Position numbers and translations under genes: made by a program. DNA of 64,000 nucleotides from Petaurus breviceps papuanus (lineage: Eukaryota > Chordata > Mammalia > Diprotodontia > Petauridae): assembly GCA_028583685.1 (NCBI GenBank), contig JAMXIF010001178.1, positions 909,697-973,696 of the forward strand, written 5' to 3'. Below the pieces are notes generated by a model that saw only the letters and a list, made by a program, of their open reading frames with translations, was not told the DNA's origin and did not search any database. Shown here piece by piece: positions 32,530 to 44,794 of this stretch. Position 1 is the stretch's first letter, and each line of letters begins with the position of its first letter.

Positions 32530-35290
32530 CTTTCCCAAATCACCCAATCAACAAACATTTATTCAGTTCCTGCTTTGGGACAGACAGTGTGTTTAAGGGG
32601 GTAGGGAGAGGAAGGGATACAAATAAAAAACAAAAACAGCTCCTGCCCTCAAGAAGCTTATATTCTAGTGAGGGAGATAACATTTATAAATCAGGAGACA
32701 CAATACGCAGTAGCAGAAAGTTATTGTTATATGAGGTGGCACCAGCCATTGGGGGAACCAGGATAGCACTCCTGGAAGAGGTGGTATTTGAACTGAGCCT
32801 TAAAGGAAGAATCAGAGATTGGGAAAGAAAGTATTTCAGGTATTGGGAAAAGCCAGTGAAATGGTTTAAAGACTGGAGATGGTGGGTCATGAGTGAGGAA
32901 TAGCTAGGAGAGGAAATTAGGAAGGGGGCAGGGTTTGGGGAGAAAGATAGTGAGTTCAGTTTTAAACATGTTGAATTGAAGATGTCTGTCTCCATTTCAA
33001 GATGTCTAATAGGCAGTTGGAGATGCGAGAAGTGTGGTTAGCAGAGAGGTTAGGGCTAGACAAGAAGATATGAGTCAATTTCATAGAAATGATCATTGAA
33101 ACCATGAGAGCTGATGAGATAACCTAGTGAAATGGTATAGAAAGAGAAGAGGGCCTCAGACAGTCTTTAGGGGCCACCATAGTTAATGGGTATGATGTAT
33201 AAATCAAGATCCGGCAAAGGAGATAAAGAAGGAGAGGTCAGATGGATGGGAGGAGAACAAGGAGAAAGTGGTGTCCCAAAGACAGTATCAAGGAGAATGA
33301 TGAGGTAGTGTCAAAGGCAGAAGTCAAGAAGGATGAGGACTAAGAAAAGGCCATTAGACTGGGCAATTAAGACATCATTAGTGACTTTGGAGAGAGCAGT
33401 TTCAGTTGAATGAAGAGGGCTGGAAGCCCGACTGCCAAGTTAAGAAGAGAGTAAGAGGAAAGGAAGTGGAGGCATCTGTTGTAGATGGCCTTCTTAAGGA
33501 GTTTAGCTACAAATAAGAGAAGAAATATAGGATGAAAGCTAGACCAATCAAATGACAATTTTTTGAGGATGGGATAAATTTGTAGACAGTAGGGAGGCAG
33601 CTAGTAGAAAGGACATGATAGAAGATTAATAAGACATTAAGGATGATGGAGGGGAAAATCTGCTGGAGAAGAAGGAAAGGAGCACCTCTTCATGCGAAAC
33701 AGGTAAATAAATTGTTACACAGCTAAGTGCTATAAGATGACAGAGGAAAAGATGAAGCTCTTTAAGAATGAATTCAAGTTTTCCAGTGAAATATGTGGCA
33801 AGGTTCTCAGTTGAGATGATGGGGAGGGGCATGGAAAGCTATATAAATTGAGGAGTGATGAAAAGATTTGCAAAAAAGTCCTATGGTGAATGAGATAGCA
33901 AATTAATTAGGGATTACACATCCCTGATCCCACCAAAGCTTGCCTCCATGCAATGAGGGCCCAGTTGAGATTATGTAACATAAACATGTAGTGGACTTAG
34001 CACAGTTTCATGATTTTCTCCAGCTTCATTCAGCAGCACACATGTAGGAGTAAAGGCAGCAGATGTTGAGTAATCCAAGGCTTAGATTTGGCAGGGTGAA
34101 AGAGCTTTGACAGGATGAGGGAGGGAAGGACTCAAGAAGAGGACAGTATGGAGTTTAACTGGTTTACCATTGGGTCAGGATGGAAAAGGGAAGAAAATGT
34201 AGCCAATGCAGGGATGATGCCCTGGGAAAAAGCTGAGGGTCACAGTATGGAAGAACAGGGTTTGGAATTGCAAGGCAGAAGGAGAGGTGGAGTGACAAGA
34301 GACTTTGATCAAATAAAGGAATTTCAAAGTTTATGAACATGGATGTGGAACATTTGTAGGTGACAAGATCAAAGGTATGACAGTCTCTGTGTGTAGCTGT
34401 GACGGGGTGGAGAAGTAGGTCATGGGAAATGACTAAGTTAGAGAAATGGGAGGTTATAGTGTTTGGAGGAATATCAGTATGTATGTTGAAGTCCCCTAGT
34501 ATGAGGGCAGAGACAAAGAATGTGAGCCAGGCTTACTGAAGGACTGAAATCACTAAGTAAGGAAGGATATAGCCCTTGAGGTCTGTAGACCACAGCTACC
34601 AGAATTTTGACCGGATGATAAATATAAATTGAATGAACCTCAAAGGAAGAGAGATTGTTGTGGTAGAGAGAAGGCCTGGCAGTGGCATGGGGAACAAGTC
34701 ATAATCCAGCTCCCCCTACCAGGACTAGTGAATGGAAGGGATGTGAATGAAAGTTCAACCAGTGCTGGAAAGGGTGTCCAGGAAAGTTGTATCATCGGGA
34801 GGCAGACATACAGAGTGCAAGAAGATGGTAGGAGCACAAAAGGAAAAGAGCTGAGATGAAATCTAGATTGTTAGCCATGGAACAGGCATTTCAGAGGGTG
34901 CAGTGGAAGTAGAGTAATGCAGAGTGGGAGGTTGGGGTAGGGAGGGTTGGGTGAGGGAGAAGGGAACAATCAGTGAGGATTGGAGAACAGAGTTTGAACA
35001 ATGGTAACTGGAGGTTCAGAAGCACTGGGATACAGTGTGTTTGATGAGTTGGAAATATGTTAATCATTAAGGAATGAGTTCAGGTAGGTTATTATTGTCC
35101 ACAGGGGTTCTGCCTCAAGAGGAGTCATCCCAGGCATTGCACCCTCAAATGGCTAGAAAGGGGGTGGATGGGAGAGAAGTGTGGAGGGTGCCCAGGTGGG
35201 GGTAAGGCAAGCCCTGTGGAGCTGTAGGAGACTGAAAGGGGCACCTGGAGCGTGATGGAATGGCATTGGCAAGGCAGACCTTCCAGTTCC
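32530..35290 (-). mobile_element. Second long L2 LINE (CR1 clade)
   Basis: Minus-strand reading gives L2 text in order from the right. An endonuclease ILGDFNI motif lies near 34480-34500. The RT start at 33367-33558 reads LLKKAIYNRCLHFLSSYSLL, then a thumb trace near 33000 (HVxNxxKTELTIF-like). The 3' UTR at 32530-32900 holds the complement of gaatataagcttcttgaggg and the ataaatgttt tail. About 2.76 kb, heavily decayed. Opposite strand to the copy at 1905-4870. The right boundary is approximate. Confidence 0.8.
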
Positions 35291-35659
35291 TTGACAGCAT
35301 TCTTTATTCCTGTTCAAATTCAGAGTTCCTTATTTGTTCACATGTAGCTGGTACTTTACCATTGCCTTCTGTGTGATATTCATCTTTAGTTCCTCAGAGG
35401 CAGTGCTGTTCCAGGTCCCTACCACATAACAACACTAGCATAACATTTGTATTGAAAAGGTTGATCTTTGTTTTCAAGGGAAGTCTGGCAGTGAAAGCAT
35501 TGTGACTATTCTCTTCCTCCTGTCAAAGCCAGATATATCTAACTTTACATAGATGTAGACAGATAGATAGACATATACATACCGACACACATATAGACGA
35601 CCTCCATAGAATGTTCTGAGACAGTCATTTTATTTAAGTGTAACAAGGTAAAGTGTACA

Positions 35660-35890
35660 GAGGGCAGCTAGGTAGTGCAGTGGACAGAGTGCTCAGGCTC
35701 ATATGAACCCGAGTTCAAATCCAGTCTCAGACACTTACTGACCCCAGGCAAATTACTTAACCTTGTTTGCCTTGGTTCCTCATCTGTAAAATGAGCTGAA
35801 GGAAATGGCAAACCACTGTAGTATCTCTGCCAAGTAAACTCCAAAAGGGGTCATGAGAGCAGGACACTAGTGAAATGACTGAAAAACAAC
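35660..35890 (+). repeat. MAR1-type SINE (RTE-tailed)
   Basis: gggcagctaggtagtgcag, gagttcaaatccagtctcag, cctcatctgtaaaatgagc, ccaagtaaactccaaaaggg, then a diverged RTE end (gtcatgagagcaggacac) and aaaaacaacaa. Confidence 0.9.
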
Positions 35891-35894
35891 AAAT

Positions 35895-36355
35895 AGTTTA
35901 CAGAACTGTTCTATAATTATGTAGACAAATGCAATTCATCTGATTATAGACTGAAGATGAGAGTTTTGTACTAATCACAAGATAAGGTGGGCTGATTCAT
36001 AGAAAGGAACAAGAACATAAACCCAGAAAGATAAAAAGGATTATAAGGTAAGATAGAACAAGAGAGGTTAAAGGACAGATTTCAGAACTGCATCAACTCT
36101 GAGTCCTGTATGAGTGGCGGGAGGTACGACAGTGTAAATGGCAACCTCATAGAACAGTTACACATTTTGGCCATTTTCCCCAGTTATACCGATGCCTTAT
36201 TGAGTGCCTGCAGCTCTCTTCCAGGAGGCTCTGCCATGTCTGAGGCTTGCTGAACCAACACAACATTGGACACAAACAGAAGGGTCTGTAGATTCTCATC
36301 ATCCACAAGCAATGTCTTGACAACCTGCATTCTGTGCTGCATCTACTCCATCATA
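35895..36355. other. No recognised feature
   Basis: No exon or nameable repeat seen. Confidence 0.5.
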
Positions 36356-36369
36356 GTATGGAATACTTT

Positions 36370-37708
36370 TTTAAAAAAGTAAAATCTTACCTTTATTAAT
36401 TTGTTTGTTTACTTTTAGCTTACAAGATTCAGTTCCACAATCCCTTGTTTCAAGTTTTCTCCCTCTCCCTCTCCTCCCCCCCAGACAGCATGCAATCAAG
36501 TATAGGATCTGCAAATACTTCCACATTAGACATGAGTCAGGTTGTAAAGAAGGACTGTAACCAATGGAATGAACGATGGGAAAGAGGAAACAAAACCAAA
36601 CAAAAAAAAGAGAGAGAGCAAGTAGTTTGCTTCAATCTGGATTCAAACTCTGTTCTCTCTAGTTCTCTGAATGTAGACATCTTTTTCCATGATAAGTCTT
36701 TTGGAGTTGTCTTATAACCTTGCATTGCTGAGAAGGGTCTGGTCAAGTTGGTCATTACACATACATTATGTCTGTAATTATGTACAGATTTTTCTTGGTT
36801 CTGCTCTTCTCACTCAGCATCAGTTTGTATAAGTCTCTCCAGGTAAATATGAAGTCCGTCTTCTCCTCATTTCTTATAGCATAATAATATTCCATTACAT
36901 TCATATACCACAACTAATTTAGCCATTCCCCAGTTGATGGGCATCCCCTTAATTTCCAATTCTTTGCCACCACAAAAAGAGCTGCTATAAATATTTTTGT
37001 ACATACAGGTCTTCCTCCCACTTTTATGATCTCTTTAGGATACAACCCTAGAAGTGGTATTACTGGGTCAAAAGGTATGCAATTATTTATAGCCCTTTGG
37101 GCATAGTTCCAGATTGCTCTCCAGAATGGTTGAATCAGTTCACAACTCCACCAACCATGCATTAGTGTTCTGATTTTTCCATATCCTCTACAGCGTTTGT
37201 CATTTTCCTGTTTTGTCACCTTTGCCAATCTGATTGGTAAGATTTGGTTATCTCAAAGTTGTTTTGACTTGTATTTCTCCAATCACTAATGATTTAGAAC
37301 ATTTTTCATGTTCTAATCTTTAATTTCTTCCTCTGAAAACTGCCTGTTCATATCCTTTGACCATTTATCAATTGGAGAATGGCTTGTATTCTTATAGATT
37401 TGACTCAATTCTCTGTATATTTTAGAAATGAGGCCTTTATCAGAGACACTGGCTATAAAAATTCTTTCCCAATTTCCCATTTCCCTCTTAATCTTGGTTA
37501 AATTGGCTTTGTTTGTACAGAAACTTTTCAATTTAATGTAATCAAAATTATCCATTTTGAATTTGATAATGCTCTCTAACTCTTGTTTGGTCATAAAGTC
37601 TTCCCTTCTCCATAAATCTGATAGGTACACTACTCCTTGCTTTCCCAGACTGTTTACTGTATCAGCCTTTATACCTAGATTGTGCACCCATCTAGATGGT
37701 GTTAGATA
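36370..37708 (-). mobile_element. L1 LINE, 5'-truncated, relatively young (lineage 1)
   Basis: Two well-preserved ORF2 stretches on the minus strand: 37313-37687 (SDLWRREDFMTKQELESIIK and on to FSEEEIKD) and 36914-37228 ([19 protein letters not shown] and [13 protein letters not shown]). The 3' UTR and T-rich (poly-A complement) end lie at about 36370. Probable TSD tatggaatacttttttaaaa-like at 36357-36377 and 37709-37729 with one or two mismatches. Confidence 0.92.
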
Positions 37709-37729
37709 TATGGAATAATTTTTTAAAAA

Positions 37730-38025
37730 TTATTTTATTTTCAGTTCACAAAAACAAAACAACAATTTCCATAACAGTACAATAAAAAAGATGATTGCAC
37801 ATGAAGCTGTAAATCTGCCATATACAACTTGCTGTTCTCTCCAAATATACAACGAATTTATCATGAACACTTCATTTTTCCCTTTTTTTCTTCCCTTCCC
37901 CCTACCTGCCATAGAGATAGCTATCATTAGACACAAATAGGTGTATGTATGTATGTATGTATGTATGTGTGTGTATAATTCTTTGTGATGTTATTTCATG
38001 TTTATCACATCCAGAACCTACTTTA
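37730..38025 (-). mobile_element. L1 3' end (lineage 2) with (GTAT)n
   Basis: Antisense 3' UTR of a second L1 lineage: agatgattgcacatgaagct, catatacaacttgctgttct, tagctatcattagacacaaa, then a GTAT microsatellite at 37942-37970. The lineage 1 L1 on its left inserted in its tail. Confidence 0.75.
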
Positions 38026-38299
38026 TTTTTTTTTTTTTTGGAAGAATATGTTCATGGCTACCATTGGCAAAGGACAGCTGCAAAGCATGCTTTTGAGCAT
38101 TGGCAGTAGCCAATTTTGATTATAAATACTCCATCCCTGGTTTATACTGAAATGGCATGGAGATCTTCAACATTTGAAATTTTTGTCGAGAAATCTCTTT
38201 TAATTATATCAAAGTATATCTTGATTTAATTTGTTGGCTCATATCAAGTTCTTAGTGGAATTTCTCTATCCCCTTGTCATCAGCAACTTCAAAAGAGGA

Positions 38300-39215
38300 A
38301 AAGTGGAGGAGAATGAATGAAATCCTTAGCTTTACTCAAGGTGCTGATCAGGTACCACCTATGTTAGGCCTATCCTGATTCCCCTGGCTGTTCGCACTTC
38401 TCCGCAAACTCCCTTACTTTTTATATATTTTGTATTTATTAGTATACATATTCTCCCCCTCTCCTCTTTACATGTAAACTCTTTGAGATCAGAGATTTTA
38501 TAGAGAAAGAGGAGATCAATGAATTGGGCATGCTACTGAAAAAGTTAGAAAAAGAACAAATTTAAAATCTTCAATTAAATACCAGATTAGAAATACTGAA
38601 AACCAAAGGAGAGATTAATAAAATTGAAATTAAGGAAACTTTTGAACTAATAAATAAAATTAAGAGCTGGCTTTATGAAAAAAAAAGTTGATAAATCTTT
38701 GGTTAATTTGATTGAAAAAAGAAGAAACCAAATTACCAGTATAAAAAACGAAAAAGGGTGAATTTACCACCAAAGAAGAGGAAATTAAGACAATAATTAG
38801 GAATTATTTTGCCCAATTATATGCCCATAAATTTGACAATCTTAAGGAAATGGATGAATATTTACAAAAATATAAATAGCCCAGATTAACAGAAGAGGAA
38901 GTAAAATACTTAACCCCATCTCAGAAAAAGAAATCAAACAAGCCATCAATGAACTCCCTAGGAAAACATCTCCAGGCCCAGATGGATTTACAAGCGAATT
39001 CTATCAAACATTTAAAGAACAATTAATTCCAATACCATATAGACTATTTGGGGAAATTGGTGAAGAAGGAGTCCTACCAAATTCTTTTTATGATACAAAT
39101 ATGGTACTGAGATCAGAGATTTTATTTTTGTCTTTGTATCCTGAGGGCCTAGCATAGTACTGAGCACTTAGGAGGTATTTATTTCTTGCTGAATTTCATT
39201 TAATGGAATGGACAA
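38300..39215 (+). repeat. L2/L3-type 3' end split by an L1 fragment
   Basis: Left part to 38501 (tccccctctcctctttacat, taaactctttgagatcagag) and right part from 39108 (tttgtctttgtatcctgagg, gcctagcatagtactgagc, aggtatttatttcttgctga) read as one CR1-clade 3' UTR when the insert is removed. Confidence 0.75.
38502..39107 (+). mobile_element. Internal L1 ORF2 fragment with perfect TSD
   Basis: Encodes ORF2 text from the linker into the RT start: IKEELINKIKSWLYEKK-like, FFAQLYAHKFDNLKEMDEYL, then [12 protein letters not shown] and [16 protein letters not shown]. It lacks both ORF2 ends, the 3' UTR and any poly(A). Flanked by TGAGATCAGAGATTTTAT at 38484-38501 and 39108-39125. Confidence 0.93.
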
Positions 39216-39293
39216 AGAATCCCAAGAGGAACTTAGAAAAGTTATTAGGATGCTTTATACTTTGAAATAAATTAATTTAAATGTAAATAGTTA

Positions 39294-40612
39294 TAGACCA
39301 ACATCTTATAGCATATACCAAGATAAAGTCAAAATGGGTACATGATTTGACATAAAGGGTGATACCATAAGCAAATTAGGGGGGCATGGAATAGTTTACT
39401 TGTCAGATCTATGGATGAGGGAAGAATTTATGACCAAACAAGAGATAGCATTACAAAATATAAGATGGATAATTTTGATTATATTAAATTTAAAAAGTTT
39501 TACACAAACAAAACCAATCCAACTAAGATTGCAAGGAAAACAGAAAACTGGAAGAAAAAATTTTACAGCAAGTATCTCAGATAAAGACCTCCTCAAATAT
39601 ATAGAGAACTGAGTCACATTTATAAAAATACAAGTCATTCCCCAGTTCTGAAATGGTCAAAGAATAGGAACAGGCAATTTTCAGAAGAAGAATTCAATTT
39701 ATCCATAGTCATATGAAAAAATGCTCCAAATCACTATTGATTAGAGAAATGCAAATTAAAACAACTCTGAGGTACCACCTCACACCTATCAGATTGGCTA
39801 ATATGACATAAAAAGAAAATTATAAATGCTAGAGATGATGGGGGAAAATTAGAACACTAATGCATTGTTGGTGGACTTGTGAACTGATGCAACCATTCTG
39901 GAGAGCAATTTGAAACTATGCCCAAAGAGCTATAAAACTGTGCATACCCTTTGATCCAACAATACCAACTACTAGGTCTGTATCCAAAAGAGATTTTTTT
40001 TTAAAGGGAAAAGGACCTATTTGTTAAAAAATATTTATAGCAACTCTTTTGGTGGTGGCACAGAATTGGAAATTGAGGAGATGTCCATCAGTTGGGGAAT
40101 GGTTGAACAAGTTCTAGTACATGAATGGAATACCATTGTACTATAAGAAAATGACAAGCAGGATGCTTTCAGAAAAATCCTAGAAAGATTTACATGAACT
40201 AATGCAAAGTGAAATGAGCAGGACCAGGAGAACATTGTACATACTAACAGCAATATCATATGTTGATCAACCATGAATGACTTAGGTATTCTCAGGATTA
40301 CAATGATCTAAGACAATTCTGATTTCCATGACGAAAAATGCCATTCATCTCCAAAGAAAGAACTGATGGAGTCTGAATGCAGATTGAAGCACACTATTTT
40401 CTATTTTCTTTTTTTTGGAGGGGGATCTGTTTTTTCACATGACTAATATAGAAACATGTTTTGCATGATTGAACAGGTATAACCTATATCAAATTGTGTA
40501 CCATATCAGGGAGGGGGAGAGGAGGAAGGGAGGGAGAGAATTTGGGACTCAAAAAATTTTAAAACACATTAAAAATTGCTTTTACATGTGATTGGGAAAA
40601 ATATTATTCAAA
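39294..40612 (+). mobile_element. L1 LINE, 5'-truncated, with 15-bp TSD (lineage 1)
   Basis: Starts in ORF2 (YQDKVKMGT-like), passes YLSDLWMREEFMTKQE, and continues to the 3' UTR with atgactaatatagaaacatg. TSD AAATGTAAATAGTTA at 39279-39293 and 40613-40627; the site TTT|AAA fits L1 endonuclease. Confidence 0.93.
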
Positions 40613-40677
40613 AAATGTAAATAGTTACGGAGAAAGTTCAATTGGGTGTCTTGCTTTTTAATGTTGTTTGTAATAGG

Positions 40678-40915
40678 GGATAGGGACTAGATCTGTGATT
40701 TAATTGTATAAAGTATAGAGAACACCCAAGTATGAAAACTCCCTCCCTTTTCTCTGTCATTTACAGTCTTAGAGAGTTGACCAGACCACTAAGAGATTAA
40801 GTGACGCGCCCAGAGTCTGCATACCCAGTATGTGTCAGAAGTAGGAGCCTAACCCAGGTCTTCCTGATTCTGAGACCAGATCACTACCTAAATTATGCCA
40901 TGTTGCCTCTCCTTG
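40678..40915 (-). repeat. Ancient SINE, family D
   Basis: gactagatctgtgatttaat, gaacacccaagtatgaaaac, cagtatgtgtcagaagtagg, cccaggtcttcctgattctg. Aligns over its length with 21955-22195. Confidence 0.72.
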
Positions 40916-42310
40916 TGACAGAATATTTAATATTATTATTTTTAAGAGGCAGTAGTTGGTGAAAGGTCTTCCCCTGAAGGACTAAATCTTGCCCTAAGAA
41001 CCAAATCCAGGGAGCCTCAAACAGCAGATGTGAACTTCCAAGACACACCACCTCTCCACACCCAGTGATAGAGATTATTTTTGCCTTATTCACTCTTCAG
41101 GAGTAGGTGGTGACGATATCATTCCGTTACCAATACTGCTACTGTGTGAGGGGTCATAACCAAAGTCCAGTGTGTTCATAAGAAAGTTGGCACTCCAATC
41201 CTCTAAGGACCTAACTCACTAACCAAAGATAATAAATGCCAGAGTATTGAGTCATAGTTCTGGAACAGGATTTCTAGGGCATTAGAACATTTCAGGGCAT
41301 TGTGAAAAAATTCTGAAATATTCTGGATTTCCTCATTCCCTCTTGGAGGGCAGAGGGTAGAAGTGGCAATGACTAAAGTGACTGATTAAAAAAAAAAGAG
41401 GAAGGAGGATGATTGAGTATGTTTGGGTGGGGAGAAGAGGGTAATAAAATAAGATTGTCGATGAAGTATTTATGGACAGATGGTTAGGAAAGGGAGTTGG
41501 GGTGGAATATTCATGTGGAACCCAGGCAATTCACAGTAATGCTTCAGGGACATTATGTTTCTGTGTTCGGGTCAGACTATCCCAGAGTCCCAATCATTTC
41601 TCCACCCTGTTAGCTCTGAAAATTAGGAAGGTAGCTTGATGGAATGGGCAATAACTGGAAGCTTGGAATTCCTGGATCCTACTCTATTTCAGTTTTGATC
41701 TTACACAAGGTGGAGACCCATTTTCAGAATGATTAAGTTTCCCCAGATATATGTATAATGCTTCAATTCATACTACCACTAGCACGTTGGGTCCCCAGAG
41801 GGGTGGCTGTCACAACTCTCAGTTTTATGGGCAACTCTTTGGGTGACTATCTTGCTAAATACTAGCTTTTGAGTCCTCACCTTTGTGCTTCTCTTTAATT
41901 AGTCAGTAGACTCATTTTGTTCCTTTGCTAAGGCATTGCTCAAATAACTTAGCAAGAACTGTGTTTATAAAACATATCCCTCCCCCTGCCTCCACCAAAA
42001 AAAAAAAAATCAGGGCACACAAACATACCTGAGTCTAGAAGGGGAGAAGAGTAGTAACAAATTTAAAATATAGTGATAGTGAGGTTCACATGCCAGGAAC
42101 ACAGGGAGTCAAGGCAATTCAAAACCCAGGAACTGTGAGGCTTCAGTGTCTTTTCTCTCCAGAAAGTTCTCAAAAAGTTTATGGATCACTCAGCTACTCA
42201 GCTAAGCTGGCTCTTGGCAGGAAGAGTTTCCCCACCAGACTGGAAGCTGAGCCAAGATCTCACACCTAAGAATAATTCAGGTAGGCCATTCTGTGGTTTT
42301 ATGGGCTCCT
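40916..42310. other. No recognised feature
   Basis: An A13 run near 42000; otherwise nothing nameable on either strand. Confidence 0.5.
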
Positions 42311-42316
42311 CACCAG

Positions 42317-42530
42317 ACTGTGGGCAGTGACTACCAGGTGGGGCTAAGTAGGATGCTTTGTTGCTGGACAGTGGCTCTTAGATGAGACTGGGCATGCTAC
42401 TTTGCTGCTAGGTAGCCATTGCTGGACAGTGCCTGGTAAGCTGCTAGGCAGTGGCTGCCAGATGAGGCCAAACAGGCTGGTTTATCACTGGGAAGCTGAT
42501 ACCAGGCTGGGGCAAATGAGTTGTTTGGGC
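42317..42530. repeat. Degenerate tandem repeat, period about 55 bp
   Basis: About four diverged units opening with (g)gcagtg-, cagtggct- or cagtgcct- and holding ccag(a/g)tg(a/g)gg, gcat/gat-gct, tttgttgctgg text. One unit appears shortened. Origin unknown. Confidence 0.55.
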
Positions 42531-42887
42531 TCTTCTCTGGGTGCAGTCTATCCACTGTTTTCCCTCTTTCATAGGCAGCTATAGTCTCTTGTCTACCTTC
42601 AGCCACTGGCTGGGCTGGGGGGATGGTGCTTTCTTCAACTGGAGGGTCAGCAATCTCTTTTAGCTAGGGAAACAGCCTATAGTTTGCAGTCTGCAAAATT
42701 TTCTTCCTTTTGACTCTCTAAGGATGTTACCTTCAAGCAGGAGAGGAGGGAAGACTAGACTTTCCTTTAGACAAAATTCATTCTGCCTCAGGAACTCTTT
42801 CCCTCCTTAAAGCACACCGTGATTTAGGGGAATTAGTTTCAATTTTTCATTTTCACTTTTCATCCCTTTTTGGAAATCTTACATTGG

Positions 42888-43052
42888 GACGACTAGGTGG
42901 TACGGTGAATAGAACACAGGCCGGAGTCAGTAGGACCTGAGTTCAAATTCGGCCTCAGACACTTAAAACACACACACACACACACAAAACTAGCCATGTG
43001 ACCTTGGGCAAGTCATTTAACCCCAATTGCCCTACCTTCCCCTTCCAAAAAA
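42888..43052 (+). repeat. SINE family A with internal (CA)n
   Basis: gacgactaggtggtacggtg, gagttcaaattcggcctcag, a CA repeat at about 42968-42987, cttgggcaagtcatttaacc, caattgccctac. The CA run replaces the usual acttaacact text. Confidence 0.9.
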
Positions 43053-43339
43053 CTTATGTATAGTGGCTAGGGACCAAGGTATGGATGCAGCCTGTGCCCT
43101 AGAGGTACCTTCATTATATCGAGGACCTCTTCATGTGCACTTAAGGTGTCTACACCTCCTACCCTTTTTAGGATGGGGAATGACTACTTTTTGAAGCTAA
43201 TGCTGGCTTTCCCCTTGACTTTTAAATATCTCTTTTTGTCTTTTCTTCTGTGTTGACCTTGAATTTTTGTTAGTCTCCCTGGGGAATCTCTTATACGAAG
43301 TATGGTGAAGACACTACAAAAACTTTAAGTCAGAGAACT

Positions 43340-43530
43340 TGGTGGCAAGTCTCAGGTCCAATATGTCCCAATTAGTAGTTTAATGTTTCTGAACCTCAAT
43401 GTTCTCATCTGTAAAATAAGGATGGCAGCGCTTAAAATGGTTCTTTTCCAGGGCCACAGTGGGTGACCTATGTATAAGGTGCTTTGCAAACTTTAATTTG
43501 TTATAAGAATGTAAGGTATTATTAAAGTAA
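43340..43530 (+). repeat. MIR-like fragment
   Basis: Contains ttctgaacctcaatgttctc, atctgtaaaataaggatgg and aaggtgctttgcaaacttt. Confidence 0.55.
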
Positions 43531-44790
43531 TTCTGAGACTTGCCTCATACTGATTAGATTGCTTTTTCTTCTGTTTTCTCTTCATTGAAATCATGTTTTA
43601 AAACCCAGTTGTGGGTAATGGTGCCTCAGGTCTTCCTGACTGTTATTTTCTGAATTCTTTCTGTGAGTTCAACCTCAGGCATGCTTCTCCTTCCCTAAGC
43701 CACAGTTAGGGGCCCCAGTGTGCCATCCCCAAAATGCTCTCATTCCCTGCAGTACCACACTCACTTGGTGTGTTTGTGTGTTCACGGCTTTTCTCCCAGG
43801 GTAGAGGCCCAATTTGGGGATAAGTGTTAACAGGATTTTACTGAGCCAGATTCTAACTGGAGAATGATGAAAGAGCAGGCCAGAGACAAATTGACAGTAA
43901 TCAGATAGCATTTCATTAATTAGTTTAATTATGAGGAATATGTTGCCGAATTGGGAATTCCCCCGATCAGAATTCCACCTTTTGGAAGTGAAGACAGAGA
44001 CTATATGCATCAATCACAATGGGAAGGGAGGGGGAAAGGTGGATTACAGTCATTCCCAGGGATTTGAGCAATTTCCCATGACACAAAGATAATACAACAA
44101 TTCTGGAGTCCTGTGGGAGCAATACTGCTTGAGATCTTGGTGATTGTAAGTTGGTGGGTCACAGGACCAGAGTTCTGTGATGAGAACAGGTTCTATGGTT
44201 TTTGATTTGCTTCACTTAAGGTACCTAGCTAGTGATTGTGAATGTTGGCAAAGGGTTAATTGATCATTTCAAACTGCACTGTGAGCTGACTCACAAGAGA
44301 GGCAATTCTGTATCATGCTTTCCAACACAACCCAAGCTAAACCTTAGAATCTAAAATAACTAATTTATCAGACAGTAAACATGTATTAGAGAGTACCTCA
44401 GGACCATTCCTTTCAAGTGATTTACCAGCCTTAGTTGGAGAAAAGACCTTTCAAGCTAAACTACCTCTACTATTCCTCAAGAAATCTTGTGAAATACAAA
44501 GCATCCTTACATTTCCCAACAATGGGGAAGGAGTTTCTTTTTTTTTGCTTGACCTGACTCTCTCAGCTCCATCAGAAAATCACTAGGGGTGGTGAAGTCT
44601 GTATATTTCAGAAGTAGGTGAAGTGAAAATGACACCTCCCCAAAAGATGTCACCTGCCTAGCTTGAGCAAACCCCGAAAATGATTGTTTCTCTGCCTCCA
44701 CAGCCAGTGTCTTTCTTCTTGGCTCTGGGGCCACCACAGAATTTGTCAGTGTCATAGAAAGTTAGAGGGGAGAATGACCTTTCGCCAAAC
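43530..44790. other. No recognised feature
   Basis: No coding or repeat family could be assigned. It may belong with the LTR-like sequence to its right. Confidence 0.45.
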
Positions 44791-44794
44791 AAAT

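Noticed and set aside
32530-35290. Ancient LTR-type repeat
   Set aside because: First impression from the purine-rich plus strand; the minus strand decodes as L2 endonuclease and RT, so it is a LINE.
37313-37687. Well-preserved 124-codon minus frame as a host gene
   Set aside because: Its text is the L1 ORF2 C-terminal region, with L1 3' UTR following.
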